NCBI GenBank assembly: GCA_015501585.1
Contig: JADNRY010000258.1
Span: 1 to 64,000, forward strand
From: Rhodocollybia butyracea
Lineage: Eukaryota > Basidiomycota > Agaricomycetes > Agaricales > Omphalotaceae
Reading direction: 5' to 3'
DNA: 64,000 nt
Shown: piece after piece, positions 10,140-22,208 of the stretch
Position numbering within the stretch: the stretch's first letter is position 1
Layout of the letters: each line of letters starts with the position of its first letter
The notes under the pieces: generated by a model
Told to the model about the DNA's origin: nothing
The model's database searches: none
What the model saw: the letters and a program-made list of their open reading frames with translations, nothing else
Program-made: the position numbers and the translations under genes

Positions 10140-13100
10140 CTTATTAGTCTACACTTTTGTTACATTGACCTTACTAAAAAGACCCAAAAACCTAGGCAAA
10201 ACCCAGGCAGCTAGGTCATGACCTTGGGATTTAGGTCATGACCTGGGAATTAGGTCATGACCTAACAAATTGGTCATGACCTAGGTCAGGTTGGTCTTTT
10301 CCTGGGGTTGATAGGTCATGGCCTGGGGTGAGATAGGATATGACCTAGGTGGGGCAGGGCATGGTCTAGGTGAGGGAGGGCATGGTCTAGGTGAGGGAGG
10401 GCATGGTCTAGGTGAGGGAGGGTATGGTCTACTAAGGAGGAGGAGGGTATAGTCTGGGAGGAGGAGGGTATGGTCTAGGAGGGGGAGATATAGTCTAAGA
10501 GGTGTAGGGTGAGAGTGGAGGATGGTGAGATACAGAATATAAACAAGAATGAAATATCATAGAATAATGACTTGAAATTTTTAGAAACATATTGGGATTT
10601 TTTACATATCTGTAGATTATGACAAGATTAAGCTAAGTCACAGTGCCCTGTTCTGGGTGGTCAGGGAAGCATGGGACTTACCTGACCTAGCTGATTTAGG
10701 TCATGACCTACTTTTTAGGTCATGACCTACCTGGTCTAGGTCATGACCTGGGTGAACTAGGTCATGACCTACCTAACCTAGGTCATGACCTACCTGACCT
10801 AGGTCATGACCCAGGCCAATTTAAAAATTACTAAATTAGGAAATTTTTCAATTTTTGCAGTGGACAAGGTCAAAGCTGATTTTATTACCAAATAAGGCAA
10901 TTTTCAAACACCTTAACCGGTTTTATGTTTTTTTAATAAAGTTAGATATATCTGAAAATTTTTATAAATTACTATATTAGGCAATTTTATTTCAATAGAC
11001 TTTTATTTCTTAATTAGGCAATTTCAAAACTTTTGCAGTGGATGAGGCCAAAGCTGTTTCCATTGCCTAATTGAGAAGTGACAAATTTGCAGTGGATGAG
11101 GTCAAAGCTGATTTCATTACTTATTTGAAAAATGACAAATCTTTTGCAGTGGATGAGGTCAAAGCTGATTTCACTACCTAATTAAGAAATGACAAAACTG
11201 AACACACAAACTATGTACACTCTTTCCCTAAGGACAATAGCTTGTGGTAAACATCCAGACCTTTTGTTTATACACAGAATAGGTTGCTCACCTAAAATGA
11301 AGCCAATCCTGTGGTGGAAGGGGCTGGATTGCAAAATATTTTTTGGATAACCTTTGGTTGTAGTGGATGAGGCCAAAGCTGTATGCCCATAAAAGGAAAT
11401 CAATGAAAAGTGTTGAGTCTAAAGATTGCTTGATATAACATGCAGATTGGCATGGATAAGGGTGATCCTTTTCATCCCCTGATGTCCTGATATGTTGTCT
11501 ACCCTTTCTGAGTTTCAGATATATTTAGATGGCCCCTGGGAGATCAGTCTTTATTGATCTTTGAACTTTCTCATCAAAAACCCTCATTTTTTCGAAATTA
11601 GAGGATAAGTATCAGAGCATCCAGGGCAGGGTGGCCACAGGCTTCTAGGACATTGTACCCTGGTATAATAGGTACATTTAGACGACTCAGGAGTAGCTTA
11701 TACTATGCTGGGGAGTGGGTAATAAGTGATATGTGTCTAATTAGGCATAAATTTCGCTTTTTTGCCTGTTAAATCATTAATAGTGGGAGCTGTAGGCAAG
11801 AGTAGACTGTCTAGCTTGGCATATAGCATGTTAGGAGCACATAGATTGATATCAGAACCTTTTCCTGATAACCCCTTCCCTTATCTTGATGTACCAGTAG
11901 CCCTGGGTTCTTAAGTGTCTGATACTTGTGTCAAACTTATCATCACACCTTGAACCTCAGATAGTTAGAATATTTTGCTATAGAAATGCTATATCAGGTC
12001 CTGGTACACTATTCCTCGAGTTTCTCTGCAATCCCTTGCCTACAGCTGCCCCTATTAATGATTTGATGGTCAAAACAGCAAATTTATGCATACATATACA
12101 GTGATCAATTATTACCCACTCTCCCAGGACAATATAAGCTACTCCTGAATCGTCTGAATGTACCTATCACCCTGCCCTGGATACTCTGATACTTATCCTC
12201 TGATTTCGAAAAAATGAGGGTTTTTGATGAGAAAGTTCAAAGATCAATAAAGACTGATCTCCCAGGGCCATCTAAATATATCTGAAACTCAGAAAGGGTA
12301 GACAACATATCAGGACATCAGGGGATGAAAAGGATCACCCTTATCCATGCCAATCTGCATGTTATATCAAGCAATCTTTAGACTCAACACTTTTCATTGA
12401 TTTCCTTTTATGGGCATACAGCTTTGGCCTCATCCACTACAACCAAAGTTATCCAAAAAATATTTTGCAATCCAGCCCTTCCCACCACAGGATTGGCTTC
12501 ATTTTAGGTGAGCAACCTATTCTGTGTATAAACAAAAGGTCTGGATGTTTACCACAAGCTATTGTCCTTAGGGAAAGAGTGTACATAGTTTGTGTGTTCA
12601 GTTTTGTCATTTCTTAATTAGGTAGTGAAATCAGCTTTGACCTCATCCACTGCAAAAGATTTGTCATTTTTCAAATAAGTAATGAAATCAGCTTTGACCT
12701 CATCCACTGCAAATTTGTCACTTCTCAATTAGGCAATGGAAACAGCTTTGGCCTCATCCACTGCAAAAGTTTTGAAATTGCCTAATTAAGAAATAAAAGT
12801 CTATTGAAATAAAATTGCCTAATATAGTAATTTATAAAAATTTTCAGATATATCTAACTTTATTAAAAAAACATAAAACCGGTTAAGGTGTTTGAAAATT
12901 GCCTTATTTGGTAATAAAATCAGCTTTGACCTTGTCCACTGCAAAAATTGAAAAATTTCCTAATTTAGTAATTTTTAAATTGGCCTGGGTCATGACCTAG
13001 GCCAGGTAGGTCATGACCTAGGCTAGGTAGGTCATCACCTAAATCAGCTAGGTCAGGTAAGTCCCATGCTTCCCTGACCACCCAGAACAGGGCACTGTGA

Positions 13101-13242
13101 CTTAGCTTAATCTTGTCATAATCTGCGGATATGTAAAAAATCCCAATATGTTTCTAAAAATTTCAAGTCATTATTCTATGATATTTCATTCTTGTTTATA
13201 TTCTGTATCTCACCATCCTCCACTCTCACCCTACACCTCTTA

Positions 13243-13689
13243 GGCCCTGTTCGGGAACCCGGGTGGGTGGGGTAGGGTTGGGTAGGGTTGGGTAGGGTTG
13301 ACTTTTGAGTCACATCAGGTGCTTGCCAGTGTTACATCTTAAAATGAGATTAGATTTCATTAGATTTTCTCACGACGAAGTTTTAAACAGCCTTCAAACG
13401 GCATTTCCTGGCATGCCTTCCTACCTGTACTAATGTGTTTTGGATAAGAAAAAGGTCTCCAATAGGCTCTATCATTGAATTGTTCTTATTTTCCAAGTTT
13501 GTTTTCAGCAGAATCGTATGGATTCACTAAGTTCAGAATGTTGGCGCTAATAACTTTCAGTTAGGCGCGCTGATAGCAAGATCACTGATGGCAGTGATTA
13601 TCACAGGTTTATCGTATCAGGTCACCGTTTGTGACAATTTGCAATCCTACCCAACCCTACCCAACCCCACCTGGGTTCCCGAACAGGCC
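13243..13689. mobile_element. Tourist-like (PIF/Harbinger) MITE
   Basis: The 447-bp unit has inverted termini GGCCCTGTTCGGGAACCC and GGCCTGTTCGGGAACCC, followed on both sides by GGTTGGGTAGGG-type subterminal repeats. It is flanked by TTA on both sides (13240-13242 and 13690-13692). TTA target duplication with GGCC-type TIRs is the PIF/Harbinger signature. The mirrored left arm of the host element has the uninterrupted site (GTCTAAGAGG, about 10492-10502), giving a direct empty-site control. Confidence 0.9.
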
Positions 13690-14081
13690 TTAGACTATAT
13701 CTCCCCCTCCTAGACCATACCCTCCTCCTCCCAGACTATACCCTCCTCCTCCTTAGTAGACCATACCCTCCCTCACCTAGACCATGCCCTCCCTCACCTA
13801 GACCATGCCCTCCCTCACCTAGACCATGCCCTGCCCCACCTAGGTCATATCCTATCTCACCCCAGGCCATGACCTATCAACCCCAGGAAAAGACCAACCT
13901 GACCTAGGTCATGACCAATTTGTTAGGTCATGACCTAATTCCCAGGTCATGACCTAAATCCCAAGGTCATGACCTAGCTGCCTGGGTTTTGCCTAGGTTT
14001 TTGGGTCTTTTTAGTAAGGTCAATGTAACAAAAGTGTAGACTAATAAGACCAAATATGTGGTTGCCTGAAGTGATGTTTCT

Positions 14082-15067
14082 CTTGTTCTCGTTTCGCATG
14101 CTAACCTGTCTCTACCCCACCGTCCTGATGCCCACCATTTTCTCACACCCCCTTGTCCTCACACCACCATGCCTTCATGCCAACCGTGTCCTCATGCCCA
14201 ACCATGTCCTCATGCGCACAATGTCTTCATTTCAAAGCCCAATCTGGCATCACGCCCACCTTCATTTTGAAGTTTCAAAGAACATCCTGTTGAACAATGA
14301 ATCGTGGTGAGTTGCTCGAGTTCTAGACTTTTTTTTTTTTTTTTTGGTTGACCATTCTTTCTGTTTCAATATTTACAGGTCTGTCTCAATGCATATTCAG
14401 AAGTTGTGGTGAGTCATTTATATTTGAAAATTGTTTCATGAAACTGTTGTCTCCTTCAGATTAAGGGCTTACTTGTTTTGTTGTACTATTACTTTGGTAC
14501 AGCTGTTTAAACTGGTTTAAATAGGGTATTATTCTATGACTTTGTTATTGCTCAGCACTTAGTAGTTTCTTATTACTTCCACTACAGCTGTTTAAACTGG
14601 TTAAACTGGTTTAAACCTCAAGCAGTGGTAGTACCTCATGGTTTAAACCAGTTTAAACCATGCAGGAGTTGAAATTATTTGTGTCTCAGCATTGGTTTAA
14701 ACTGGTTTAAACCTGATCAAACCAATATAACTGGTCCTGCTTCCAATGAATCACCAGTAATTCACTAGTTTAAAACCAGTTTAAACCAGTTTAACAGGCT
14801 ATTCAACCACAAGTTTAACCACTGTGGAGCCAGTAATTGACCATTCTTGCTCTGGTTTAACTGGTTTAACTGGCTGTTTAAGCAGCCTTTAAGCAGTCTT
14901 TCTGCCACTGATTATGAGGCCTGGTTTAAACGGTTAAACCATTTTTTTAACGTGTTGACCTCTGGTTTAACAGAGCTAATCTGGTTACTGACATTCTACC
15001 CCAAAAGGTCATGTTCTGCCCTGTCTGGTGTGTCCCTACCCATCCCAGAGCATCTAAAAAAATCATC
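14082..15067. repeat. GTTTAAAC-rich repeat tract, no gene
   Basis: From about 14500 to 14960 the self-complementary motif AAACTGGTTTAAAC or its complement recurs more than a dozen times with irregular spacing. From 14100 to 14220 degenerate CCTCATGCCCA repeats give a spurious plus-strand ORF. A run of about 18 T lies near 14330. No coding feature is supported. Confidence 0.6.
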
Positions 15068-15182
15068 CCAGGTCATGACCTGGGCCCCACCCAGGACATG
15101 CCCAGGATTCTGCTTCAAATTAGTCAGGTCAATGTAACAAAATTGTCATCTAAGTAGAGGGAAATATTGGTTGCCTGAAGTG
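15068..15182. mobile_element. Orphan right terminus of the foldback family
   Basis: AGGTCATGACCT followed by the family's terminal block (GTCAATGTAACAAAA ... GGTTGCCTGAAGTG) matches the right ends of the two larger copies but is more diverged. No matching left end was located, so it is a truncated third copy. Confidence 0.7.
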
Positions 15183-15451
15183 AGGTTGACATATATACTC
15201 TGGTCAACTCCTGAAGTTAGGGCTTGAGTGGGCCTTATACCCAAGTTAACCTGAGGTTGGTCTATATACTCAAGTCAACTTAAGTATTTCAGACCTTTCC
15301 TGATGTTATACAGTACATGGATCTATGGTGCAAGTACTTGGGGCCTAAAAGGCTTCACTTGTGACCTGCGCCAGACCCGTGGGAAACAAGTCAGAGATCT
15401 GCAAGGATTTTCACAAGCATACTTGTGAGTATACATCAGTCATATGGTATA

Positions 15452-15599
15452 CTGTACCAATTTGATCACTTCATAAACACGTGATGTAAGTGCCCAATTA
15501 AATCCAGAAAAAAATCACAAAATTCAGAAGAAAAATAATGCCGGGGTTTTTGGAAAACGCGTGTGGCCTATGAATTACAAAGTGATCAAAATGGTACAG
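15452..15599. mobile_element. Tc1/mariner-type mini MITE
   Basis: Inverted termini CTGTACCAATTTGATCACTT (left) and the imperfect complement ending GGTACAG (right) enclose 148 bp and are bordered by TA on both sides (15450-15451 and 15600-15601). TA duplication with short TIRs is typical of Tc1/mariner (Stowaway-like) MITEs. Confidence 0.7.
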
Positions 15600-15707
15600 T
15601 AGTAGTAACTAGAACCTGTACGTCAAGTACCTATTTACATCAATTCCATACTGTGTTATGAAGTGCTAGTAAATACATCCTGACACAGGTTTCCAGTTGC
15701 TCACTGG

Positions 15708-16380
15708 TAGACATGGGCATGAGTGCAGAGTCTTTAAAAGTATCCGAGTCAAGACTTGTACTCGAGTATCCATCAACGAGTCTTCCCACGCTTTTGATGA
15801 GTGCAGACTCGAGTCTGCACTCGAGTGTGAGTGCACCAGTTTGGGCCATGAAGGGTCGTGAGTATCCGTGCCCAAATAGCACTCAAAACTCACCATTAAT
15901 GAATTACAATTAAAAGTAATTTTTTGGACTTACCTTAGGCCAGAATTGAACCGTGAACCTCAGAAACAGATGCATCATGTAATATACATGAGGTGCCATA
16001 ATAACTACACTAAGCAAACTTGAATACCAAGCAGTACACATGAGTGATATGGAGCGGCGCTTAAGGCGCTAATTTAAGCGCCACCGCATCGCCGTGAGCT
16101 GTACACAATAAAAATACTATTGTTTACCAGGATTTTAATACTATGACATGTCAACTATTATTGTACTGTAGTAATAATAATCATTGTAAGCACTTACTAT
16201 GCATAACTCTTGGAGTGCACTCGAGTACTCGAGTGTTTATTATATTCCCACGAGTGCTCGAGTGTTTATATGCATTAGTGACTCGAGTGCAGACTCGAGT
16301 GCGAGTCCTCACTTTTGGGGTGCGGATACTCTCCTCAAGAGTCTCAAGTGCACTCGAGTCTGCACTTGTGCCCATGTCTA
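15708..16380. mobile_element. hAT-like MITE with ACTCGAGT subterminal repeats
   Basis: A 673-bp unit with inverted ends TAGACATGGGCATGAGTGCAG and its complement (one mismatch region), flanked by near-identical 8-mers GCTCACTG and GCTCACAG. Many copies of ACTCGAGT cluster near both ends (15740-15830 and 16210-16360). TAG-starting TIRs with an 8-bp duplication fit the hAT superfamily. The interior (about 15930-16025, minus strand) contains a tRNA-like stretch with A-box- and B-box-like motifs. The piece at about 16050-16100 is a GGCGCTTAAGCGCC-type hairpin also found near 39020-39060. Confidence 0.72.
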
Positions 16381-16725
16381 GCTCACAGCAATTGAGCTGT
16401 CTACAATCAAATGCCTGTGTGCCTGGTATAAGACCTGGACTCGTGTCCATCTTTAACCGAGAGTGGGTTTAGAACTCTATATCTGCACTGTGTGCACGGC
16501 CCTGATAAGTATGCAAGGACTATTCACATGATACTCAGAGCAATGATATTAAATAATCTTTATAGATTCTAACAAAAAAACTTGGGTTTTTGATTATCAA
16601 ACTACATAGATTGATTTCCAAACTTTACATCCATTCTTGGGTATCCCATGACCTGACACCGTTGTAAGTGCTCGTATAGATATCAATGGTGTAAGTAGGA
16701 AATTTCTTCCAACAGATTCATAATC
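16381..16725. other. 3' flank of NLR A, nothing recognised
   Basis: This is AT-rich sequence beyond the stop codon of the NLR pseudogene. No terminator or gene can be supported. Confidence 0.4.
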
Positions 16726-19700
16726 CTAATTTGAGCATACTCTCAGATCTACACACTCCTGCCATGCCATTCCACTGACAAACTGAGTGAAATCCAGTTT
16801 AGTTGTTCCATGTCTATGGATTACAAGTGAGTTTTGTGGAAAATATAGACCATGGTGCAGCCAAGGTGGGACCCAGATTGTTGGCTGATCCTTCGAGTTT
16901 AATATCCACCCATCTTGACAAAGTGAACCACCTCCAAATGCTCCCTTCAAAGTATCATCAGGAGTGAGCTGGTTAATGACCATAGTTATATCTTGGAACC
17001 AAAGGATAGAGACAATCACATACCTCAAAGACACGGATTGATGTATCCCGAGAACCAGAGAGGACTTGCCTACAGTCAGGAGAGAAGTCAACAGAGAACA
17101 CTTCATCTCTGTGCCCTTCAAATGGGCCAGCTACAAGAATCCTGGTCTCTAAATCCCATACACAAACAGTTGTATCTTCAGATCCAGACACAACCCACTT
17201 TCCATCCTGGGAAAAGGCCATGTCATAGACTATGCCAGTATGCCCTTCAAGCCGTGTCAGATCACCTAGTCTTAGATCAAGAACCTGCACCACACCATGC
17301 GTCTCAGGAGCCCCAATCAGTTGACCATCAGGTGAGAAGGGAATGATGTAGGCCTGGTCAACCAACACTCCTGTTTGGGTAACCGACACTCTAGCAGTGT
17401 CATTTGATGCAGACCTGATTTGTGCACCATCCGATGAGAAGGCAACGGAGCGCACAGCTTGAGTATGTGCACCGAGCAGTTTACAGACCAGTGAACCCGT
17501 TGCCACAGCCCACACACAGACTGTTGAGTCGGAAGACCCAGATACAATCTGGTCACCTTGTGGTGAGAATGCAACACATGATACCTGCTTGCTGTGGCCT
17601 TCAAATGGGCCAGCAACCATAGTGCCGTTTTGCACATTCCATACCCGAATAGTTGTGTCATTGGAGCCTGAGACAATCTGTTCTCCATTGGGGGAGAATG
17701 CAACGCAAAGGACGGCCTCGTTGTGCCCACGAAGTGGCCCAGATAAAATGGTCCCTGTGCATGCATCCCACACACAGACTGTATTATCCCAAGATCCTGA
17801 TGCAATACGGTCTCCCCTGGGTGAGAAAGCCACACAATAAACAGTATTGGTATGGCCTGTGCACCCTGGATGATACATTTGCATAATCTCTTGGTCATTA
17901 GCCCCTATGTATTGAGCATTCACTTTGATTGCGGTGGAGAGCTCTTGATATGCATCCCAGACACGAATAGTCTTGTCCCCTGAACCTGATGCAATTCTCA
18001 TTCCGTCGGGGGACACGGAGACAGACAGGACAGCCCCACTGTGGCCATCAATTGGGGCTGAGACAAGTGCACCTGTTTGCACATCCCAAATGCGTAGCAA
18101 TGTATCACTATATCCCACTACAATCTGTTCCCCATTAGGGGTAAAGGCAGCAGAATAAGCATCTGTCCCTATAGGGGTGTTAATAGCGATAACCTCAGCA
18201 CCTGTACATACTTGCCATATGCGAGCTGATTCATGCGACAGGGACAAAATGTACTTCCCATCAGTCGAGAACGCAACAGACCGAATGTATTGAGTATGCC
18301 CTTCCAATGGTCCAGTGACAGGTTTGCCTGTGCTTGTGTCCCATACTTGCACTAAACTGTCCCCTGAGCCGGTCGGATCACCTGTGCCAGAAACAGCTTG
18401 GTCTCTGTCAGGCGCAAAAGCAACAGCCCTCACTGGTGCTGCATGCTTGAGGACCAAAGGTGCTGTATTGCACTCACTGCTGTGTTCATCCCAATCCCAA
18501 ATGCAAATGGTCTTGTCTAGAGATGCAGAAGCAATCTGCTTTCCATTAGGAGAGAAGCAGACAAAATTCACTCTGTCTGTATGTCCTGTCAGTGGAACAC
18601 CAATGATTTTACCTGTTTGTGCATCCCACACATGCATAGTTTTGTCATAGGAGCCAGACACAATCTTTCCGCCATCACATGAAAAGGCAACGCACTTGAC
18701 TTCATCTTCATGTCCATTAAATGGCCCAACAAGTAGATCACCTGTGCATGCATCCCAGATCCGCAGAGTTCTGTCAGCGGACCCTGAAGCAATATGATTC
18801 CCATCAGGTGAGAAGGCAACAGAGTGAATGATGCTACTGTGACCCTCAATTGTTGCCTGCAGTCTTGGCCATTGACTGCTCACAGAGCTTTGAATGTCTA
18901 CTGTTTTACTTGGAACAAGCCACAAAGAATACTGCTTCCTGACTTTAGACTCACGTGGTGCAAAGGGAAGTGCTGAAAGGTAGATGTGGGGCACACTATG
19001 GGAAATGACAGGAGCAAATCTGAGCACAAACTTGACTGCATCTGTTGCAAAATCTGCAAGTTCCTCCTCTTGATAATCCTAAACACATAATCAGGACCAG
19101 CAATGTCAGTAATTGTGCAGAAACTCACTTTGGCAAGCTTGGCCACAGTTTCAAGTACGTCTATTGCAAGGACAACTTTCTGCTGTATGCAGATGATCTC
19201 AAGCCAAAAAAGAAATTTGGTATACATCAGGTCCTTGAGGTCTGTGAGGAGGCCATCTGGAAGAAGCGGGGTTGCAGAACTAATACCTGCAAGCCCGGGG
19301 GAAGCAGAACCAATAACTGCAAGGTGACTGCCCCAGTGCAAGCTTGAATACAATAAATGAGGAGAAATGCTAGCCGTACTGCGCTCAGATAAGTCTGGGA
19401 CTTTGGTGGTGTATATATGAGAGTCTTCAAATCTGCAGATATTGAATTGAAGTTCTTTCTTCAGGATATGCAAGCACCCTCGTGCAATCTGTGGCTCCAA
19501 GATAGATGGGTCAATAAACCATGGTTCTCCACCTGAACGACCATGGTCTGTGAGATAATCGGAGAAGGAGGCATGGAGGATCTTCACATGCTGGCCAGGA
19601 GCCCACTGCAACACACATCCAAGCCTGTCAAAAATGCAGCTAGATGAGTGTTTTGGAACTAAGAGTGCATCAATCATTGCAGCAGACACTGGAGTCTTCC

Positions 19701-21974
19701 CAAGGATCACTACAGATAGTGCTGCTTGAGCTTCTCTGACAAATGTTGGGTCACTCCATGGTCCTGCAACTTCAAGTGCTCCAGCATAAAGATCATCCAG
19801 GGTGGTCAGACCCTTATTTAGGAGGCTCTCAATGGCTTGATCAAGGTCATATGCATGGAGAAGATATTTTGCAGCCGTAGAAGCCCAGATGAAAAGGCCT
19901 GAGGAATGCTTGGTGAGAGCGTCCATTTTTAACTCCCCTGGCCAGGTAGAACCCAACTTCTGCTGTTTCCGTAGCTCTCCCACCTCATTGTCAAGGTAGA
20001 TGCGGATGTCTGCGAGCCCGGACGGTATTGTAATATCAAGCAAGTGCTTGGCAATCTTGATTTGATTCTCAAATTTTGAGGCAATATCGGAATCAGGGCG
20101 ACTGGTAATGAAGAAGCGAACTGCAGGGGGGAGTCTGGGGAACTGATCTGAGATCAGAGAGACAAGAGTCCGCCGGGATTCTGCATTACCGCATTCATCC
20201 AAGGCATCTAGAACAACAACAATTGGGCCATGGATATGACTCTGTGATGTGATGAGTGGGGTAAGAAGTAGTTTTTGGAATTGTGTATGGATGGGGGAGT
20301 CAATCAAGGCAGGGTCTTTATCAATGGCATCACAGATAGCGGAGGTGGAATGCAATTGTGCGAATGACATCGGCGGGGTCACTCTTATTTCTGGTGAAGA
20401 ATAGAAATGCACCAAGTCGTTCCAATTCTCGGAAGTATTGAGAGATAGATGTAGCTATCGTACTTTTTCCTGCCCCCGCAACACCTGACAACCACAGAAT
20501 ATTGCCAGGTTTGTCATCTCCCGGTGGTGTGGTCAGCCAGTTTGTAATCAAGTCTCGTATTTCCTGACGAGTTCTGGGTAAGCACTCACAGCGCAAACTT
20601 GCATTCATGTCCACTGGCTTAAGGCTATCAAGCTTCTGTGTTTGAGCTGAGGTTGGACATGAATATTTGGCATGCACATATCCAATGCCCTGTACTCACT
20701 AGTCTTTTCCACCATTGCCAGTGCTTTGGTCGACACATACAAGATTTCCAGCGCTGTTCCCCTGTTGAGGGATTCCCCAAACTTCTGAAACACATTGACA
20801 AATCCTTTGATCTTGTCACTGTCTTCAGAGAGAATGTTCTCGAGGAGTCTGACTGTAAAGTTAATCAGCATAACGAAAGAACAGTTCTCAGACATATGCA
20901 CCACGAAATCCATGGCCGGTATATTCCCGAATGAACAAGACACATTCTTCCGTCTGCTTGACTAACGCATCGATTGTTTTGCGAAACGCGTGATTTTTTC
21001 GGATGCTGATTCAATATCTTTCACGAAAGCATAGACATCAGCCATAGTCTGGACCAGTCTGCAAACATCTGCATCTGTCTCCGTCTGTTTCTGTACAGCC
21101 TAATTCCGCCATTAGTGTATACAAGGCACTATTCAATGGGAGGCTACCTCGTACACTGAAAACAGGACCTTCCACGCCACATTGGAATAAGGATGGATCT
21201 ATATTCGGAAGCATTAGTAGATGCGGATAGACCAGTACATCGATTCCTGGCCTTGGAGAGCTCAGCACCAATAATTGTGAGCCTGGAGAGCACAGTTCCT
21301 AGGTTAGACAACAGATCATTGTTGTTCCCTGCTTCAGTATTCATGACTCTTCCAACTGCGGAACTTGTGTTTGGGAGGATCCCAATATCTTGTGTCGCGT
21401 TGGCAAGGGCAACTGCCGCAGCTTGAACATGGCCGATGGCGGTCATACGCACAACAAGCGTGGGTTCCGGCGTGCCTCTCGCACTCTTCTCCACATGGTT
21501 GAGCACAACAGAGAAATCTACAGCTTAGGCATCAGACTTGGTACAAATAACGCAAAATGCTGGCTCACCTTTCTGCCCCTCATCTGTCTCGAGCAGCTGA
21601 ACAATCTCCATTTCCTTTTTGGCCAAACATTTTTTCCCAAAAGTAGATCTATGGAAAACTTGCAAAGCAATGACAGAAGATGGACTCTCTACCGATCTTG
21701 CGCGACTTCAGTACCCCACGTTCACCGTCAAGCGAGTCGCTGGACTTACAGACTGCAAATCTGGCTCCACATGGCTACCCACTTTCTGCTTGGGTTAGTC
21801 TGATAGACTGTCTTGCCATCGATGTCAATCGCAACATAGAGATTTGGGGTATCGTGAATAACGTTCGGCTTCCAGTGGATCCCGCTGACACTGATAACTG
21901 GATGATGCCCGTGAGTATTTGGTGTACAATGACACTGAAATTAACTCACTCTTCATCTCGTAGCTCTGTCCCAT
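16726..21974 (-). pseudogene. NLR-type C2-NACHT-WD40 gene A, frameshifted
   Basis: This is a paralogue of the intact gene at 28504-33949, with the same ten-exon plan: 21950-21974, 21750-21897, 21569-21696, 21252-21517, 21148-21198, 20902-21099, 20700-20852, 19129-20646, 17024-19078, 16726-16968. The exons encode a C2-like N-terminus, a linker beginning IHPYSNVAW, a NACHT domain (P-loop GVAGAGKST, Walker B VLDALDECG), about 14 WD40 blades and a conserved tail. Aligned to B it lacks 1 nt near 20971-20985 (stop soon after) and 26 nt near 20342-20348, just after the P-loop; both shift the frame. In-frame losses of 14 and 3 residues lie nearby. Family role: fungal NLRs sense non-self and can trigger cell death through oligomerisation; that is family knowledge. 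The WD40 exon is still fully open (about 680 codons), so the breaks are recent or the pieces may still be expressed. Confidence 0.85.
21252..21254 (-). other. GC-AG intron donor in NLR A
   Basis: The exon ending ...TCCAAG at 21252 is followed by GCCAGG, and the next exon begins at 21198 after ATATAG. Only a GC donor keeps the frame into the conserved IHPYSNVAW block, and the resulting intron (53 bp) matches the length of its neighbours. The same site in the paralogue has AAG|GCAAGG. Confidence 0.6.
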
Positions 21975-22208
21975 GGTCAAGTTGGTAGTTCAAGGGAGAA
22001 AATGTGATGAAAGGTGCGCCCACCGTGTTGTACAGTAATTCTGCCCAATCGGGTACCTTGACAGCTGTTATAATCAAAATCTCAATGGGTTCTGTTCCTG
22101 AGCGCTGTGTAACCTGAACGTAGACTTCTTCGTAGCTTGATATTGATAGAACTGCCAATCTTCAGCTTGCGCCACACCACAGGTTCTATTGCCATAAAGG
22201 GCAAAGAT

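Larger units (their letters stand above)
8228..14072. mobile_element. Foldback DNA element, copy 2 (enlarged)
   Basis: The left terminus at 8228 (CAGTTCAGTCACCC) and the right terminus at about 14072 (reading inward CACTTCAGGCAACC) are flanked by the same 9 bp, GATGTTTCT (8219-8227 and 14073-14081), which defines one insertion of 5.8 kb. The arms match those of copy 1. The left arm is interrupted after about 160 bp by repeat arrays (8400-10139). The arm then restarts with a second copy of its own beginning (TTATTAGTCTACAC) at 10141. The right arm carries a nested MITE (13243-13689). The central spacer (about 11700-12150) lies in the opposite orientation to that of copy 1. Non-autonomous: no transposase seen. 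Confidence 0.82.

Noticed and set aside
15930..16025. tRNA gene on the minus strand
   Set aside because: Only loose A-box and B-box similarity, no closed acceptor stem, and it lies inside a MITE.
17422..18650. Plus-strand ORFs across the NLR WD40 exon
   Set aside because: They are shadows of the repeated WD40 codons on the minus strand.
21946..22158. 70-codon ORF as the N-terminus of NLR A
   Set aside because: The frame is not conserved in gene B, which has a 26-bp gap here; the shared start is the later ATG (MGQSY).
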